Part shown: piece after piece, positions 1-10,274 of the stretch | Layout: each line of letters opens with the position of its first letter | How positions within the stretch are numbered: position 1 is the stretch's first letter | Origin: Albugo candida | Taxonomy: Eukaryota > Oomycota > Peronosporomycetes > Albuginales | Reading direction: 5' to 3' | Assembly (NCBI GenBank): GCA_040437565.1 | Contig: JBDOQK010000066.1 | Span: 121,217-185,216 of the forward strand | DNA length: 64,000 nucleotides | Translations under genes and position numbers: made by a program | Notes under the pieces: model-generated | Database searches by the model: none | Seen by the model: the letters and a program-made list of their open reading frames with translations, nothing else | Told to the model about the DNA's origin: nothing

Positions 1-506
1 AGAACCGTACGAATCGAAGCAGCTCTCTGTGGAATTCTCATATGTATGACTCCAAAAGTGTGTGGGAAGACTGCAGGTGGAAATGTACCGACANNNNNNN
101 NNNNNNNNNNNNNNNNNNNNNNNNNNNNNNNNNNNNNNNNNNNNNNNNNNNNNNNNNNNNNNNNNNNNNNNNNNNNNNNNNNNNNNNNNNNNNCACAATT
201 TTCTTATCAAAAGGGTACAATATGACGACAGCGAAAGAATTCCATCACAACGTCACGTGAGATGTAACGATGTTGTGAGGTCTTACATCCCACAAATTCA
301 TTCTTTTTTTCATAAAATGACTTCTTTTTGCAAAATGAAATTTCTCCTTTTCATTTTCCAATTCACCAAACTCCAACATTTCCAACTGTCCGCATTGACT
401 ATATCATATGACAAGAACCGTACGAATCGAAGCAGCTCTCTGTGGAATTCTCATATGTATGACTCCAAAAGTGTGTGGGAAGACTGCAGGTGGAAATGTA
501 CCGACA
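1..506. repeat. Unmerged contig overlap around gap 94-193
   Basis: Bases 1-93 are identical to 414-506, which is the beginning of the secreted-protein gene at 408. A 100-N gap lies between them at 94-193. The right contig starts at 194, so the left contig probably carries the whole 194-506 segment just outside the window. This is best read as an assembly artefact and not a real duplication of the gene start. Confidence 0.8.
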
Positions 507-1064
507 CCACTCAAAGAAGACCTTAATGATCATTCAACAATCCATCAGTTAAGGCCTTCCATCCGAGATGGGTACAAGATGAATGATTCCCCGATTCAGA
601 CGCAAATCGACCATCCCGTCGATACAGATAAACAGCAAGTGGATTCAAAACTTGATCGTATGCAACGATTCGACCTCAAATACACACCAGGAGCATCAAG
701 CGATCCGTATTTGCCGAAAGTTACGATGCATCTCCTCAATGAATTAAAGCGCTTGGGTCAACCGCAAGCCAACACAGAGAAATTAAGTGAAATTCCTTCA
801 CTCGAAACCACCTCTGATCATCAAAAACCAAACCATCAGACGACGATCCAAACGTATCAGCTCAGTGACAACGTCGAGCCTTCATCCTTTCCACCTGTCA
901 AATATATACCACGCGACAGTCCATTCCGACAGGGTCTACGAAATTACCTCAAAGAAAAACGTGAAGCTCCAACAGCCCGACAGAATTCCAACAACCCGCC
1001 TTCCACCGATTCTGCGTCGATTTCAGATCTCAATGAGTCTCCCGCTGACACTTTTCAAGAGTAA
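408..1064 (+). CDS. Secreted protein candidate, 218 aa, unknown function
   Basis: An uninterrupted ATG-started frame of 218 codons. The N terminus looks like a signal peptide: a short basic stretch (MTRTVR), a hydrophobic core (about residues 7-18, AALCGILICM) and likely cleavage near VCG at about residues 22-25. The rest is hydrophilic, rich in Pro, Ser, Thr and Gln, nearly free of cysteine and without a recognised domain. I see no RXLR motif. It converges on the ZZ-domain gene, with about 100 bp between the stops. An extracellular or host-delivered role is inferred only from the signal peptide and lack of a known domain. The first 93 bases appear again at the window's left end through an assembly overlap. 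Confidence 0.65.
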   Translation: MTRTVRIEAALCGILICMTPKVCGKTAGGNVPTPLKEDLNDHSTIHQLRPSIRDGYKMNDSPIQTQIDHPVDTDKQQVDSKLDRMQRFDLKYTPGASSDPYLPKVTMHLLNELKRLGQPQANTEKLSEIPSLETTSDHQKPNHQTTIQTYQLSDNVEPSSFPPVKYIPRDSPFRQGLRNYLKEKREAPTARQNSNNPPSTDSASISDLNESPADTFQE

Positions 1065-1167
1065 AGACTCGCTCTATCGGCTCAAGACAACAGGCTTCCG
1101 ACTCTGAAGCCTTTTTATGTTTTTTATAATCTACATAAACGAGCCAAGCAATGAAAAAGAGCTTGAA

Positions 1168-3129
1168 TCACGACGGAATTGTCTGTGCGTCTGTCACCCA
1201 AATACGAAGCGTATCGAGCTGAGTGCTTTTATCACTTTCAATCTTGACTTTATCGTCTCCTTGTCCGCCTCGGAGAGGTTCCCACTCTGTTTTAAGCTCA
1301 ATATCACTTCGATGTCGCTGGAGCAAATCGCTAAGTAAGCGGACGAAAACACTTCGCACCTGAGGTGAAATCTGTGAGATTTCAAGCGCTCGGGCTCTCA
1401 GGTCTTTTGTCTGACGACATTGAAGCAAATCAGCGATCCACATGAGACAAAAGCTGAATTTCTTGAGATTCGCTTTGCAGATTCCAACTTGCAGCAATTT
1501 GATCAGTTCGTCTTCGTGCTTCAACAGCGTGCATTTCGTCACTACAATATCGCGAATCCGATCGAATAACGCGTCTTCCTGTTCTTTTCCGTGAAGTCCG
1601 TGTCCATAACACTTGTCACAAAGCTCATACGCTTCCTCTTTCTCGATATAGCACGTTCGACAGATCCATTTGAACCCGGATATTGGTCCTCGACCACATC
1701 CATCGCACATATCGCCTTCAGCAGCTCGTACTTCTCCATCCTCTCCGGCACCTAAACGAGTACCCGCTATTGGACCGCTCCGTTGTCGCTGGAAACGATC
1801 CTTTACATTCCCAACCATACTACCGACAAGTTTCTTTATCTTTCGCTGTTCCGTGCGATCTCGAAAACTGTTGGTCGATAGCGGTGCACTGATACGATCC
1901 TCCTGATCGATGAGCCCGGAATCGCGAGAAACGGGTACGTGCACAGACGCGTGACTAAGCGTTCGAGTGTGCGGACTGGCTGTACGACTGTTCCCTGGAG
2001 GTCGGACGACGTGAGAATACCCTCGCGATCGTTTCGCTTTTCGATGACTCGATGTCAATTGCTTCTCTTCCAACGCATCGACAGGACGAGAAATGTACAC
2101 CGCTTTATTGGGATGAAGCTGACGACTTCCGTGAGGAATAGAGACACGTTTTGATAAAGGAAGAGAGCAATCCACGCAATCAAATAAATGCTCTTTTCGG
2201 TTTTCGATGCGATGGGAATTCGCTCGAGGCGCTTTTAATGTCGACGGCTGAGATTCCTTGGGAATGCTTTTGATAGCGTCGATACTGTCCGGTCGTAAGG
2301 AACGCAACGAATCAATGCTCAAATCAATACATTTCATCGGAATTTGTGACTCGGAACGCACTTTCGGATCCTCCGTTTCCGTGTCAGGTTTCTCGCTCGC
2401 ACTGCACATCACTTTGAGATCCATTGCCTTCTTTGTGTAATAACGCGCTTGTACCGACACCCGCGACGACATCCATTCATTTCCTGAGCGTATTTTCGGG
2501 CACAAGTACCGTGCGATCACTTGCTGCATTTCAGGACTCACATCTCTCAAAATAACGTCCCAATTGGTCTCATTCGATCGATTCTCATTGTCCATACTTT
2601 GTATTTTCTCCATAATTCGTTGTAATTTCTCGTCATTTTGACTCGGAAGCGATTGAATGAATTGCTTCTCTGCAGCCATTTCTGCTGCTTCCGAGAGCTC
2701 CTTCCAAGCTTTCCACGGAGCTGAATTGGTTGTAGACGTCAATTGCTCCTTTGGAGGCCATATATCCTCCTGCTGCTCCTGCTGGAGACGCTGGGCAATG
2801 TAGTGATACTTCTCCTTCCAATGCGTGATAACTTGTTCTAACTCTTCCAATCGCTGCTGCATGAGACGCACTTGCTGGTCTTTGAGCTGTACATAGTTTT
2901 CCTTTAGTGTGAAGCTTTTTGTGAGCTTACTGTTCTCAAGCTGGAGCGTATATAAATGCGTCTGGAGAGCTCCAAGGTTTTGGTGGAGGTTCAATGCATT
3001 TCCTGATGGTAATTGCGTAGATTGAGATGAACTATTGGGTGGATTTGATGAAGGATCCGATGGGTACGTTGTAACGCTATTTGGAGCTTGTGAGACGCCG
3101 GAATGGATGCGTGGTGATGCAAAAGACAT
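1168..3129 (-). CDS. ZZ-type zinc-finger protein with N-terminal coiled coil
   Basis: A single 653-codon frame with an ATG start. After a Ser/Pro-rich N terminus there is a Leu/Gln/Glu-rich heptad region (about residues 48-125) typical of a coiled coil. A ZZ zinc finger lies at about residues 473-516, with the cysteine pairs CDGC, CRTC and CDKC followed by the closing His pair HGLH. ZZ fingers bind one or two zinc ions and usually act in protein-protein or peptide recognition. The middle (about 150-460) is low-complexity and Arg/Ser-rich. The C terminus (about 530-653) looks alpha-helical. No partner can be inferred. The gene is complete, and its upstream region carries three TACGGTA motifs. 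Confidence 0.85.
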   Translation of the reverse strand: MSFASPRIHSGVSQAPNSVTTYPSDPSSNPPNSSSQSTQLPSGNALNLHQNLGALQTHLYTLQLENSKLTKSFTLKENYVQLKDQQVRLMQQRLEELEQVITHWKEKYHYIAQRLQQEQQEDIWPPKEQLTSTTNSAPWKAWKELSEAAEMAAEKQFIQSLPSQNDEKLQRIMEKIQSMDNENRSNETNWDVILRDVSPEMQQVIARYLCPKIRSGNEWMSSRVSVQARYYTKKAMDLKVMCSASEKPDTETEDPKVRSESQIPMKCIDLSIDSLRSLRPDSIDAIKSIPKESQPSTLKAPRANSHRIENRKEHLFDCVDCSLPLSKRVSIPHGSRQLHPNKAVYISRPVDALEEKQLTSSHRKAKRSRGYSHVVRPPGNSRTASPHTRTLSHASVHVPVSRDSGLIDQEDRISAPLSTNSFRDRTEQRKIKKLVGSMVGNVKDRFQRQRSGPIAGTRLGAGEDGEVRAAEGDMCDGCGRGPISGFKWICRTCYIEKEEAYELCDKCYGHGLHGKEQEDALFDRIRDIVVTKCTLLKHEDELIKLLQVGICKANLKKFSFCLMWIADLLQCRQTKDLRARALEISQISPQVRSVFVRLLSDLLQRHRSDIELKTEWEPLRGGQGDDKVKIESDKSTQLDTLRIWVTDAQTIPS

Positions 3130-3196
3130 GGCGATTCTATCGCCGAGCGCGTGAGAATCTCCGCAATGAGACCGCGCACTATTAAGGTAGTTACAG

Positions 3197-3257
3197 TACG
3201 GTAGTTTGTAACATATTACTTACGGTACGACGCGCTCTATTGAGATTATTTACGGTA
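3197..3257 (-). promoter_or_regulatory. Three TACGGTA motifs upstream of the ZZ gene
   Basis: The heptamer TACGGTA occurs at 3197-3203, 3221-3227 and 3251-3257, starting 68 bp upstream of the ATG at 3129 of the minus-strand ZZ gene. The flanks are also similar (TTAC or TTTAC before the motif). Three copies in 61 bp is unlikely by chance, so a factor-binding cluster is plausible; no known binding protein is assigned. Confidence 0.35.
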
Positions 3258-3509
3258 CTTTTCACATGCGTTCTAAAAAGCGAATTCGATGCGCTTTTTC
3301 GCCATAAATTCGTTCGTACATCCGCTGGTATCGCCATTTCCACTCGCCACCACACGCTCCTCCATCAATGACGTGTTATCCAATAACACGGACGCTTCAA
3401 AAAGCATACAAACGCGAAAACAGCTTCAAAAACAGCAAAAAGCCTGGGAGCCTTACTACCCATCCAATCGCTTCCATGCGTCTCTATCGTTCCATACAAA
3501 GCCAATACC

Positions 3510-5327
3510 TCACCCAATGGATTCCGGTGGAGAACATACTCCCTGCTGACCATTCCGTATATTCCTCAATGCCGTATTCCCCGCGGGACCCGAGCTATTC
3601 GATCGTCTAAACGAAGGTGAGCTCGTCCTCCGTCTTCCACTCGCTCGTGTGTGAGCCTTATGATTCTGCACAGGATCACGTCTCGTACAAGGTCGAAGAT
3701 ACTCTGGAATAAGCGATTTCCATCGTAACTCACTATTCCAATCGTCTTTCTCCTCCACTCCGCTTCCATTCGCCTGTACCCACAGCTGACGAGGATGCAG
3801 CAGTAAGTCGGGTCGCCATCCATCCTCCCGTCCATACATTTTCCACGAATTCTGGAAAAACATCAATAACGCTTCCTCATCCATCAGCACACGATCCAAT
3901 CGCTCTCTTCCCTCCCGAAACATTCGCTGAAGACTCGGAAAGCGTTCAGGAACCACACTTCTCGCTAAATTGTTTCCCGGCTGTAACGGATCGATAATGT
4001 TCACACTTCGCACTGCAAAGACCGCATTTGCTTCCGCGGACAACGACACATCAAAGGAGCCAAAATACTCATTCAAACAACATCGTATCGCTTCGATATC
4101 CTCACGTGTGATCAAACAATTCGTCGATGCCGATTCCCATCCCGGCGGAATCATTCGACGCTGACCTTTGCATTGATATAATTGCGTCAGAAGAACGGGT
4201 CCGTACATTGTCCAAGCGCATTCCTGCCATGGGAATTGAGTCATCGTGTCCAAGAACAGATACAGAGCTTCAAGTGGATGCTGGATTTGATACCCCCATC
4301 GATTGAATAGCGTCATCACAATCGTATTCACCGCATACGTCGAGAATGCGCCTTGCTTGGACCCCAACACGCCGCATCGTTCGCCTCGTTCCAGCAAGCA
4401 ATCGTACACGCACCACGCTTTAATGAGCACCAAACTCTGTTTGAATAGATGCTGACGTCCGATACGAAGATCCATAGTGTCTAAAAGCACAAGCGCGCCA
4501 AGCGCTCCCACGCGATTCACAGTGAGATCCACAGACACATTATCGATCGTACATTTCACCACCCGAACGTCCGCATTGATAAACGTCACATTTCGAACCG
4601 TATTGCCCGTAGGCGACGTACTGCTCATCCACGAAGGAGCCTGCACACTTGTCAATGCGCTGTTGAATTTTGGCTCCGTATTGAGATCGTTTGTCGCTGC
4701 AAAACAAAGCATTTGAATCACAGAGAAAAACCACGTCGATTCCATGGAGCGTGGTACCAGAAGACAAACATCTAAATCGGCATCGGGAAGGTATGTTTTG
4801 CATGGGAAGGAGCCAGTTGGGAAGAAGAGAATCGATGCGGAATGAGGGAATTGAAGCTCCAGTACATGACGAAGGTACGAGAGGATATTGCATCGTGTTT
4901 GATCGGCTTGACGCGTTGGTGAAAGTGCGTCAAGGAGTTGTTTCATAGACGCTTCCAGTCGCGACGATAGCTGTAGAGGAAGGCAAGGACGTGGACATTT
5001 CGGCGCCATAGGGATAGAGCAAGTGCATTGCTCAAGAAGACCGCGTAAACGAGCAATTTCAGTCGTTTGCGTTTCCAATGCTTTCTCCAATTCGATTTGA
5101 CGCATTGCGAGTGTGTAATCGATNNNNNNNNNNNNNNNNNNNNNNNNNNNNNNNNNNNNNNNNNNNNNNNNNNNNNNNNNNNNNNNNNNNNNNNNNNNNN
5201 NNNNNNNNNNNNNNNNNNNNNNNGTCTGCGCGCTGGAGGTTGATGAGATGTAGCTCGTAGGCGTTGCGCTAGAACCTGCTTTTTTATACGGTTTATGTAT
5301 GCATGGATATGCTGTGAGTGTTATCAA
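3510..5327 (-). CDS. Terminal nucleotidyltransferase / non-canonical poly(A) polymerase-like protein
   Basis: Open frame of 605 codons including a 100-N gap at 5124-5223. The catalytic nucleotidyltransferase signature is clear: GS followed by D-x-D (PDADLD, about residues 182 and 184) and a third acidic residue in SVDLTVN (about D267). A PAP/OAS1-type substrate-binding region follows (LIKAWCVYD, GAFSTYAVN, then HPLEALYLFLD at about 300-390). Family members add AMP or UMP to RNA 3' ends. A short helical segment precedes the domain. The C-terminal 100 residues are basic and Ser-rich. The frame begins with TTG at 5327 and no in-frame ATG precedes the gap, so the true start is probably in the gap or in an upstream exon. 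It lies head-to-tail with the ZZ gene. Confidence 0.8.
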   Translation of the reverse strand: MITLTAYPCIHKPYKKAGSSATPTSYISSTSSAQXXXXXXXXXXXXXXXXXXXXXXXXXXXXXXXXXXIDYTLAMRQIELEKALETQTTEIARLRGLLEQCTCSIPMAPKCPRPCLPLQLSSRLEASMKQLLDALSPTRQADQTRCNILSYLRHVLELQFPHSASILFFPTGSFPCKTYLPDADLDVCLLVPRSMESTWFFSVIQMLCFAATNDLNTEPKFNSALTSVQAPSWMSSTSPTGNTVRNVTFINADVRVVKCTIDNVSVDLTVNRVGALGALVLLDTMDLRIGRQHLFKQSLVLIKAWCVYDCLLERGERCGVLGSKQGAFSTYAVNTIVMTLFNRWGYQIQHPLEALYLFLDTMTQFPWQECAWTMYGPVLLTQLYQCKGQRRMIPPGWESASTNCLITREDIEAIRCCLNEYFGSFDVSLSAEANAVFAVRSVNIIDPLQPGNNLARSVVPERFPSLQRMFREGRERLDRVLMDEEALLMFFQNSWKMYGREDGWRPDLLLHPRQLWVQANGSGVEEKDDWNSELRWKSLIPEYLRPCTRRDPVQNHKAHTRASGRRRTSSPSFRRSNSSGPAGNTALRNIRNGQQGVCSPPESIG

Positions 5328-5610
5328 TTTACCACAGGTTCTTTTCGATGCGTCATTTTGCTGAGGTTTCTCGAAACTAATTTCCTCTAAACTGAGTCAT
5401 CTAACATGGAATTAAAGCGCATCCTTCTTAAAGCGGTACAAAAATGCTGCTGATGTTTAAAAGAAATAGTTGGTGACTGTCTAAGATAGAGAAGCCATAA
5501 TCGAGCTATGCGAGACGTATGAATGTCATAAAGTGGTTGTCAGACTGTTATTCTGATCTTTTGTGAGACTTACTACCATCTGAGTGTCTTTATTCGAGTA
5601 GTATTTCTGA

Positions 5611-6240
5611 TTAAACTTTTGCTCCTGCAATTGCAAACCAATCATATTCTTTATGTTCACATATTGTTATTGCGAATTGCATTTGCTTCAGCTCCCTCAG
5701 TCCAAATACCACTTTTTCATTGTCATTCGCGATTACTTGACCAGGGTTAAGGTGAAACATAGTGGTCTTGATGTCGATGAGCAATGAAGTGACAGAGGTG
5801 AATTCCCCGTGATTTCCCTTGAAAATTCTTGTCTTTTCTTGTGTAAGGTCGTAACCAATCGGTAGAGATTGACTTTTGATCGATTCATGGAAACGGTCAC
5901 GCTCCTTGAATTTATATGTGATAATTGCACTAGTTTGTGCGTAGAAATTTGGGGGCAGATCCTCACTAGTAATGGTAAATTGTTCGAGGCCATTGAACTT
6001 AATGTTGATTAGTACGCAACCTGAATCTACACATGTTTTATCCAGAATTTCTCGCTTAAGATCTTTAAGACTTGTAATCATATAAGAAAAATGCAGGGTG
6101 CATACGTATCGGGAGGGAACAGCACGATCGATATTGCATTGGATCGGAGATCCATCTAAATTGCAACCATTCACGGACGATCGTGTGATCAATAGAAACC
6201 ATCCGAGCACGAGTTGGTAAAAACTTCGGACTTGTTCCAT
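5611..6240 (-). CDS. Secreted protein candidate, 209 aa, unknown family
   Basis: I chose the ATG at 6240, because the longer frame to 6333 starts with TTG. From this ATG the protein opens with a typical signal peptide: MEQVRSFYQ, the hydrophobic core LVLGWFLLI, and a probable cleavage site near SSVNG (about residue 25). Several cysteines follow soon after (about residues 26, 35 and 47), which suggests disulphides outside the cell. The remainder is a mixed alpha/beta-like sequence without a recognised domain. It is complete, ending in AIAGAKV. A secreted, possibly host-interacting protein is inference from the signal peptide alone. Confidence 0.6.
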   Translation of the reverse strand: MEQVRSFYQLVLGWFLLITRSSVNGCNLDGSPIQCNIDRAVPSRYVCTLHFSYMITSLKDLKREILDKTCVDSGCVLINIKFNGLEQFTITSEDLPPNFYAQTSAIITYKFKERDRFHESIKSQSLPIGYDLTQEKTRIFKGNHGEFTSVTSLLIDIKTTMFHLNPGQVIANDNEKVVFGLRELKQMQFAITICEHKEYDWFAIAGAKV

Positions 6241-6835
6241 GGAAATTGAGTTGGTTGCGGATGAGATAGACGATTCAAAAATGAATAAGAACGTGAGGAA
6301 TGCTGTCTGAGCCACAACTGAATAGTGTTCCAACTTGAATTATAGCTGCAGTGCAACGATGGGCAGCTGACGCGAGCGGAACTTCTATCCATGTATACAT
6401 GGTATCATACCAATCTGAATCTCACATCGTACATCGTTACATGTCGCAATTCCTGCACAACGTTGCAACTGGAACGAACAAGAAGAATCACATTATAATG
6501 TACATAAAACAGACGGATGCAGCTGACTTTCGTTCGACTTTCTATCTACATTACAGCTCTGTATGTCGCTTCCCGCAAACGGATCTATAGCATGTCCGTG
6601 CGCACGTTTGAAAAAATCGAACAGAAAAGATGAACTCAACCTCTAAAAATGTGGCTTTGCACAGCTTTTACCCTACACGCATTCTGTCGGCAAAATTTGT
6701 CGCTTGTGGTGAATGTTCCAAGTCCAATATGCTGACTTAATTGCGAGTGTCTCAAGTCAATCTGTTGACTTATCTGCGAACCCGATGGATTATCAGTCAA
6801 GAGAAGGCAGAACGCTGACGATCAATATAAAGTTA
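6241..6835. other. Intergenic stretch, no gene seen
   Basis: About 600 bp between the secreted-protein gene and the next decayed gene. Only short frames without coding character on either strand. It contains two short near-copies of a phrase (tgctgacttaattgcgagtg at 6730 and gttgacttatctgcgaaccc at 6765), otherwise nothing supported. Confidence 0.5.
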
Positions 6836-8097
6836 TATTAAGGAACGATAAGCCGCAAACCAATGATTCGGACGAAAAAAGTGAGGGTGTTCGACCCAAT
6901 TATCAGCACCATTTGCTATCCAATCGCCAAGTAAGAGCATTCTTACAACTTCCATCAGATATGAGTGATTGTCAAGTGCCCCATAGCTTCCAAATGAAGA
7001 AGTAAACGAGGATGACGATGAGTAATCGCTCGCGTTATATTTGATCGTAAAGTATCGCCAGTGCACTGTCACATTCACAAACTTCGAGACTGCCTGTCTC
7101 TGCGACGCCGCAAAGGATTGATCGAATGACTCTTCTCGTTGACATATTTCGACCTGGATCGGCGCTATCTCGAATCAAATTGAGGTTGCCATGATAACAG
7201 TCGAGTCCACAGTGTGAGCAGCTATCCTCAATGCTTTCGTCACAAATTGTTTGGTTTCTTCCATAGCTTCCTCCACTGGTATCCAGAGTTTCGGGTAATC
7301 GGACATGACCTTATCAGAGGGTTGAATTTTTATCCTATTCTTCGCGAGACCTCTAAGACAATACATGTTCTCCATCGTTGATCTCAATCGCATCCGAACC
7401 AACGACATATAAGTATTGAATCGCCAGAGTTTGTGCTGAACGCATTCATTCGGTCAACAACACTCCCATTAAGAGGAATTCTCTTCATTTTCCATCGTCG
7501 ACAATGGGCTCGTCAATGCGCCGCTGGATGAGTTGTAGCAAATAGTATCTGCTACAAAGATCCAAATTGCAGAGTCTTTGAATCTACTATTGCTCTCGTA
7601 CTCTTTGCAACTGCGGTCTTGGCTCAGCATTTCCGCAATAGTTTTTGTCACAAGCGCTCTCTGCTGAAGATAATCTATCTTCATATTGATTCTATCAACT
7701 TCCACGTATTCGAAACGTGGAAAGAACGCCATAGATAGGTTGGATCTGTTTCAAGTCGGCTCTATTTTTCTTGTAATATTGTCCGTCTCGTATGCATGTC
7801 GAATAATCGCTCCGAAAGTCGTACAGCGTCCCAGTTCCCGGTCAGATCATCAGCCGAATCGCAGCTGCGTTTTGTCGTTTCTTGGAACCTGTAGATCGTC
7901 GTTTTCGACTCCATCCTCAGTCAATCAAAGAATAACATCCGAGCCGTCGTCAATATCGGTGACCTTATCTCCGCTTACATTCCCAACTCTCTCTGTTCCA
8001 GAAACCGATTCATTGACAACAAAAACGCCACACTCGGTACCATGAACTGATGGAGACAATATTCCGACAGAAAGATTTGCATAAACGATTCCTTGAA
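6836..8097 (-). pseudogene. Decayed unidentified gene, minus strand
   Basis: Protein-like segments follow one another on the minus strand in switching frames: about 8095-7925, 7820-7690, 7732-7469, 7500-7400, then 7408-6836. At 7175 a TGA interrupts a frame that stays open on both sides (…IMATSI, stop, FEIAPIQVEIC…). At least four frameshifts or stops are needed to traverse it. The last part is Ser-rich and ends HWFAAYRSLI. I do not recognise the family. The 5' end is lost in the gap at 8098-8197. A multi-exon gene is possible, but the in-frame TGA with coding on both sides favours decay. Confidence 0.5.
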
Positions 8098-8197
8098 NNN
8101 NNNNNNNNNNNNNNNNNNNNNNNNNNNNNNNNNNNNNNNNNNNNNNNNNNNNNNNNNNNNNNNNNNNNNNNNNNNNNNNNNNNNNNNNNNNNNNNNN

Positions 8198-8665
8198 CGC
8201 GCTCTTCTTCTTCGAGCTCGCATCTTTACTCGCTTGAACGACTTTGAAGCAGCGCTTACGGATCACAATCGCATTTTAGAGTCATTTCCGAATCATTTGG
8301 ACGCACAATTGGAACAGCAAAATGCTCAACAAGCATTCCATACACAGACACAAAAACGAGCGGATCAAGCGATCTCCTGGCTACTGGCACAAGATCAATC
8401 TGTCGATATGGAAACCACTGAAAATGCGAGGAAAAAGAGGAAGAAGAATGAAGCCCGGCCATGTGGGACCTTTGAGGACGCACCCGCCACTGAATTTCTC
8501 GATAAAGCCATCCATCCGATCACACCGCCTTCAAAGAGCACATCAGTGTGTACAATTCAGTATTTGAAAATATCAAAAGTGCTTGCTCACGCACGTAGGC
8601 GCAAAGCTGATATAAGTATGGTTATCCGGGACAGCGTTCATGTGAGCCATGAAGAAATCCTATAG
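8198..8665 (+). CDS. TPR-like protein, C-terminal part (5' end in gap)
   Basis: Frame open from the edge of the gap at 8197 for 155 codons to a TAG. The first 35 residues fit a tetratricopeptide helix pair (alternating small and aromatic positions: RARIFTRLNDFEAALTDHNR followed by ILESFPNHLDA). After that comes a basic patch (RKKRKKNE) and a tail without recognised domain. TPR repeats mediate protein-protein contacts. The start and any further repeats are missing in the gap, so length and function are unknown. Confidence 0.45.
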   Translation, partial: RALLLRARIFTRLNDFEAALTDHNRILESFPNHLDAQLEQQNAQQAFHTQTQKRADQAISWLLAQDQSVDMETTENARKKRKKNEARPCGTFEDAPATEFLDKAIHPITPPSKSTSVCTIQYLKISKVLAHARRRKADISMVIRDSVHVSHEEIL

Positions 8666-8849
8666 TATCTATAATTGTATTCACGATCGGGACACTACAA
8701 AAATGTTTTGTAGTCCACGCATTTCCATATGGCTTCATCATCATTTCTACAACATGTTCCACTTTCAACAAAAGTATCAAAAGCTAAAAATTGCGCCATA
8801 AAATATCGATCAGATACTAGCAGCAAAACGGACAAAGAAATTCGAAAAG

Positions 8850-9290
8850 AGCAGAATCGATAATGTGATGATGGTTGTTATCTCTACTTTGTTGAAAGAT
8901 TGGCCCAACATGAGAATCGGATCCAATGGTGTCTTCATCATGAACCATCTTGCTTCTACTTCAGATTGAAGGATCTAAAAAGCTCAAGTATTATTCAGAA
9001 CGGCCAATTCTGTGGAGAGTGTGAATATGACCAGCCGGGTGATCCTTATGCCACAGGTTCACTGCTCACTATTCCCTACCTATATATTCGTGCTGCTGTA
9101 CCCACATCAACGTTCAGTGCCTCGAATGGCTTCATGGGCTGAGCGCAACACCGGTGGAATTTTGGGTGAGGACATGGGTTTATTGTAGGAAAACTGTGCC
9201 GATCGTTGCATATAGTGCCACTATGCATGCTGCCAGTCGATTGTGTTCAGTTTTTCTTTTGTGTCCTGCATCCGCTATAGAATCCCGAAG
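8850..9290 (+). pseudogene. Fragment of Rad26/CSB (ERCC6)-like SNF2 helicase, copy 1
   Basis: Plus-strand relic matching the region just before and at helicase motif I of CSB/Rad26-type SNF2 ATPases. Read across frames it gives LYPHQR, CLEWLHGL, NTGGILGEDMGL, then KTVPIVAY and MHAASRLCSV. At least two frameshifts break it. The same segment is found inverted at about 15250-15480 (copy 2), and the upstream part (8880-8960: DDG…ERLAQHENRI) also matches copy 2 at about 15620-15540 (DDG…KRLAEHEHQI). Only the N-terminal helicase part is recognisable here, so this copy is truncated. Confidence 0.7.
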
Positions 9291-10274
9291 CGATTCGAGA
9301 CTTGTGAATCTGTTTCATCAGCTTGACTACTTCGACTAATTCTGTGCTGTTTGCGAATTTCCATCTCCAATTAATGTGCCACGTGTAAGATCCAAATGTC
9401 TCTCGAAACGCAAGATCTCTCTCCATAACATGAACGATTTGCAAAACCACTTTGCTTCTCCAACGGCAAACAACTTGAATCCCCATTCTTCCTCACTCTA
9501 TCTTGACCAAGAGTGCTAGGGTGTCGAAACTTGCTATCATTCGACTTACCATTCGATGTCACGCAACTGCCGTATTGTTCATTGCTGCACTGCTAGAAGG
9601 AAGGATGCAAGCCAGAACGAACGAGTAGACATCATTGATCTCTGCCAAGAGCAACTCTTTGAGACTCGTTACTACCTGCTTGCGTGAAGGTGATTTTGCT
9701 GAGAAGAAAGCCACATGAAACGCTGTCAAAGCATGGTTGTAGCGCTCAGTGGGAGTGATACAAAACGGCTGCTTTGAAGCTCGATGTGGCAATGGTTGCG
9801 GGAACTTGGAGATATTTCTTGTGTAATTCGGCATGCACACCGCTCTGTGATGAGATATTCTATTCGTTCATTCAATTGGAAAATCTCAAATGTTCAATTC
9901 GGGCACTGAAGCAGAACCTTTGGAAGGACCGGGTTTCTTACGTTTTGTATAGTTCTGATCTGATGCTGAAGGATCTGCCACCCATTTTCTTCCAAAAGGA
10001 TGTATGCTATCAAGTTCTGCTGTTCTCCCTATTCGGGTGAATGCGTATCATTCCCTGTGATCGGAAGAATTTCAAACCTGTCAACAGGAAATCTGCGATG
10101 ACAAAATACAGGCAGAAAATTTTCAATAATCTTGAAAATTGGATGAGGACGAGATGGCCATCATGTCCGAACGACTGCCAAATCCATGGTACGATCTTTC
10201 ACTTTCTTGTTTTGTCTTTTTAGTATACTTAGACGCAGTTGCGGGGACCAGATGAAGTAGCACACGATCCAATT
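9291..10274. other. Decayed coding-like sequence, unidentified
   Basis: No intact gene. Minus-strand segments read like protein, for example 9840-9559 (…SPSRKQVVTSLKELLLAEIN…) and 9486-9247 (…NSTELVEVVKLMKQIHKSR), in different frames. They may be parts of one decayed minus-strand gene. The family is not recognised. Confidence 0.35.

Noticed and set aside
7686-8045. Plus-strand 119-codon frame with a hydrophobic segment
   Set aside because: It starts with TTG, and the opposite strand shows better protein-like sequence over the same bases.
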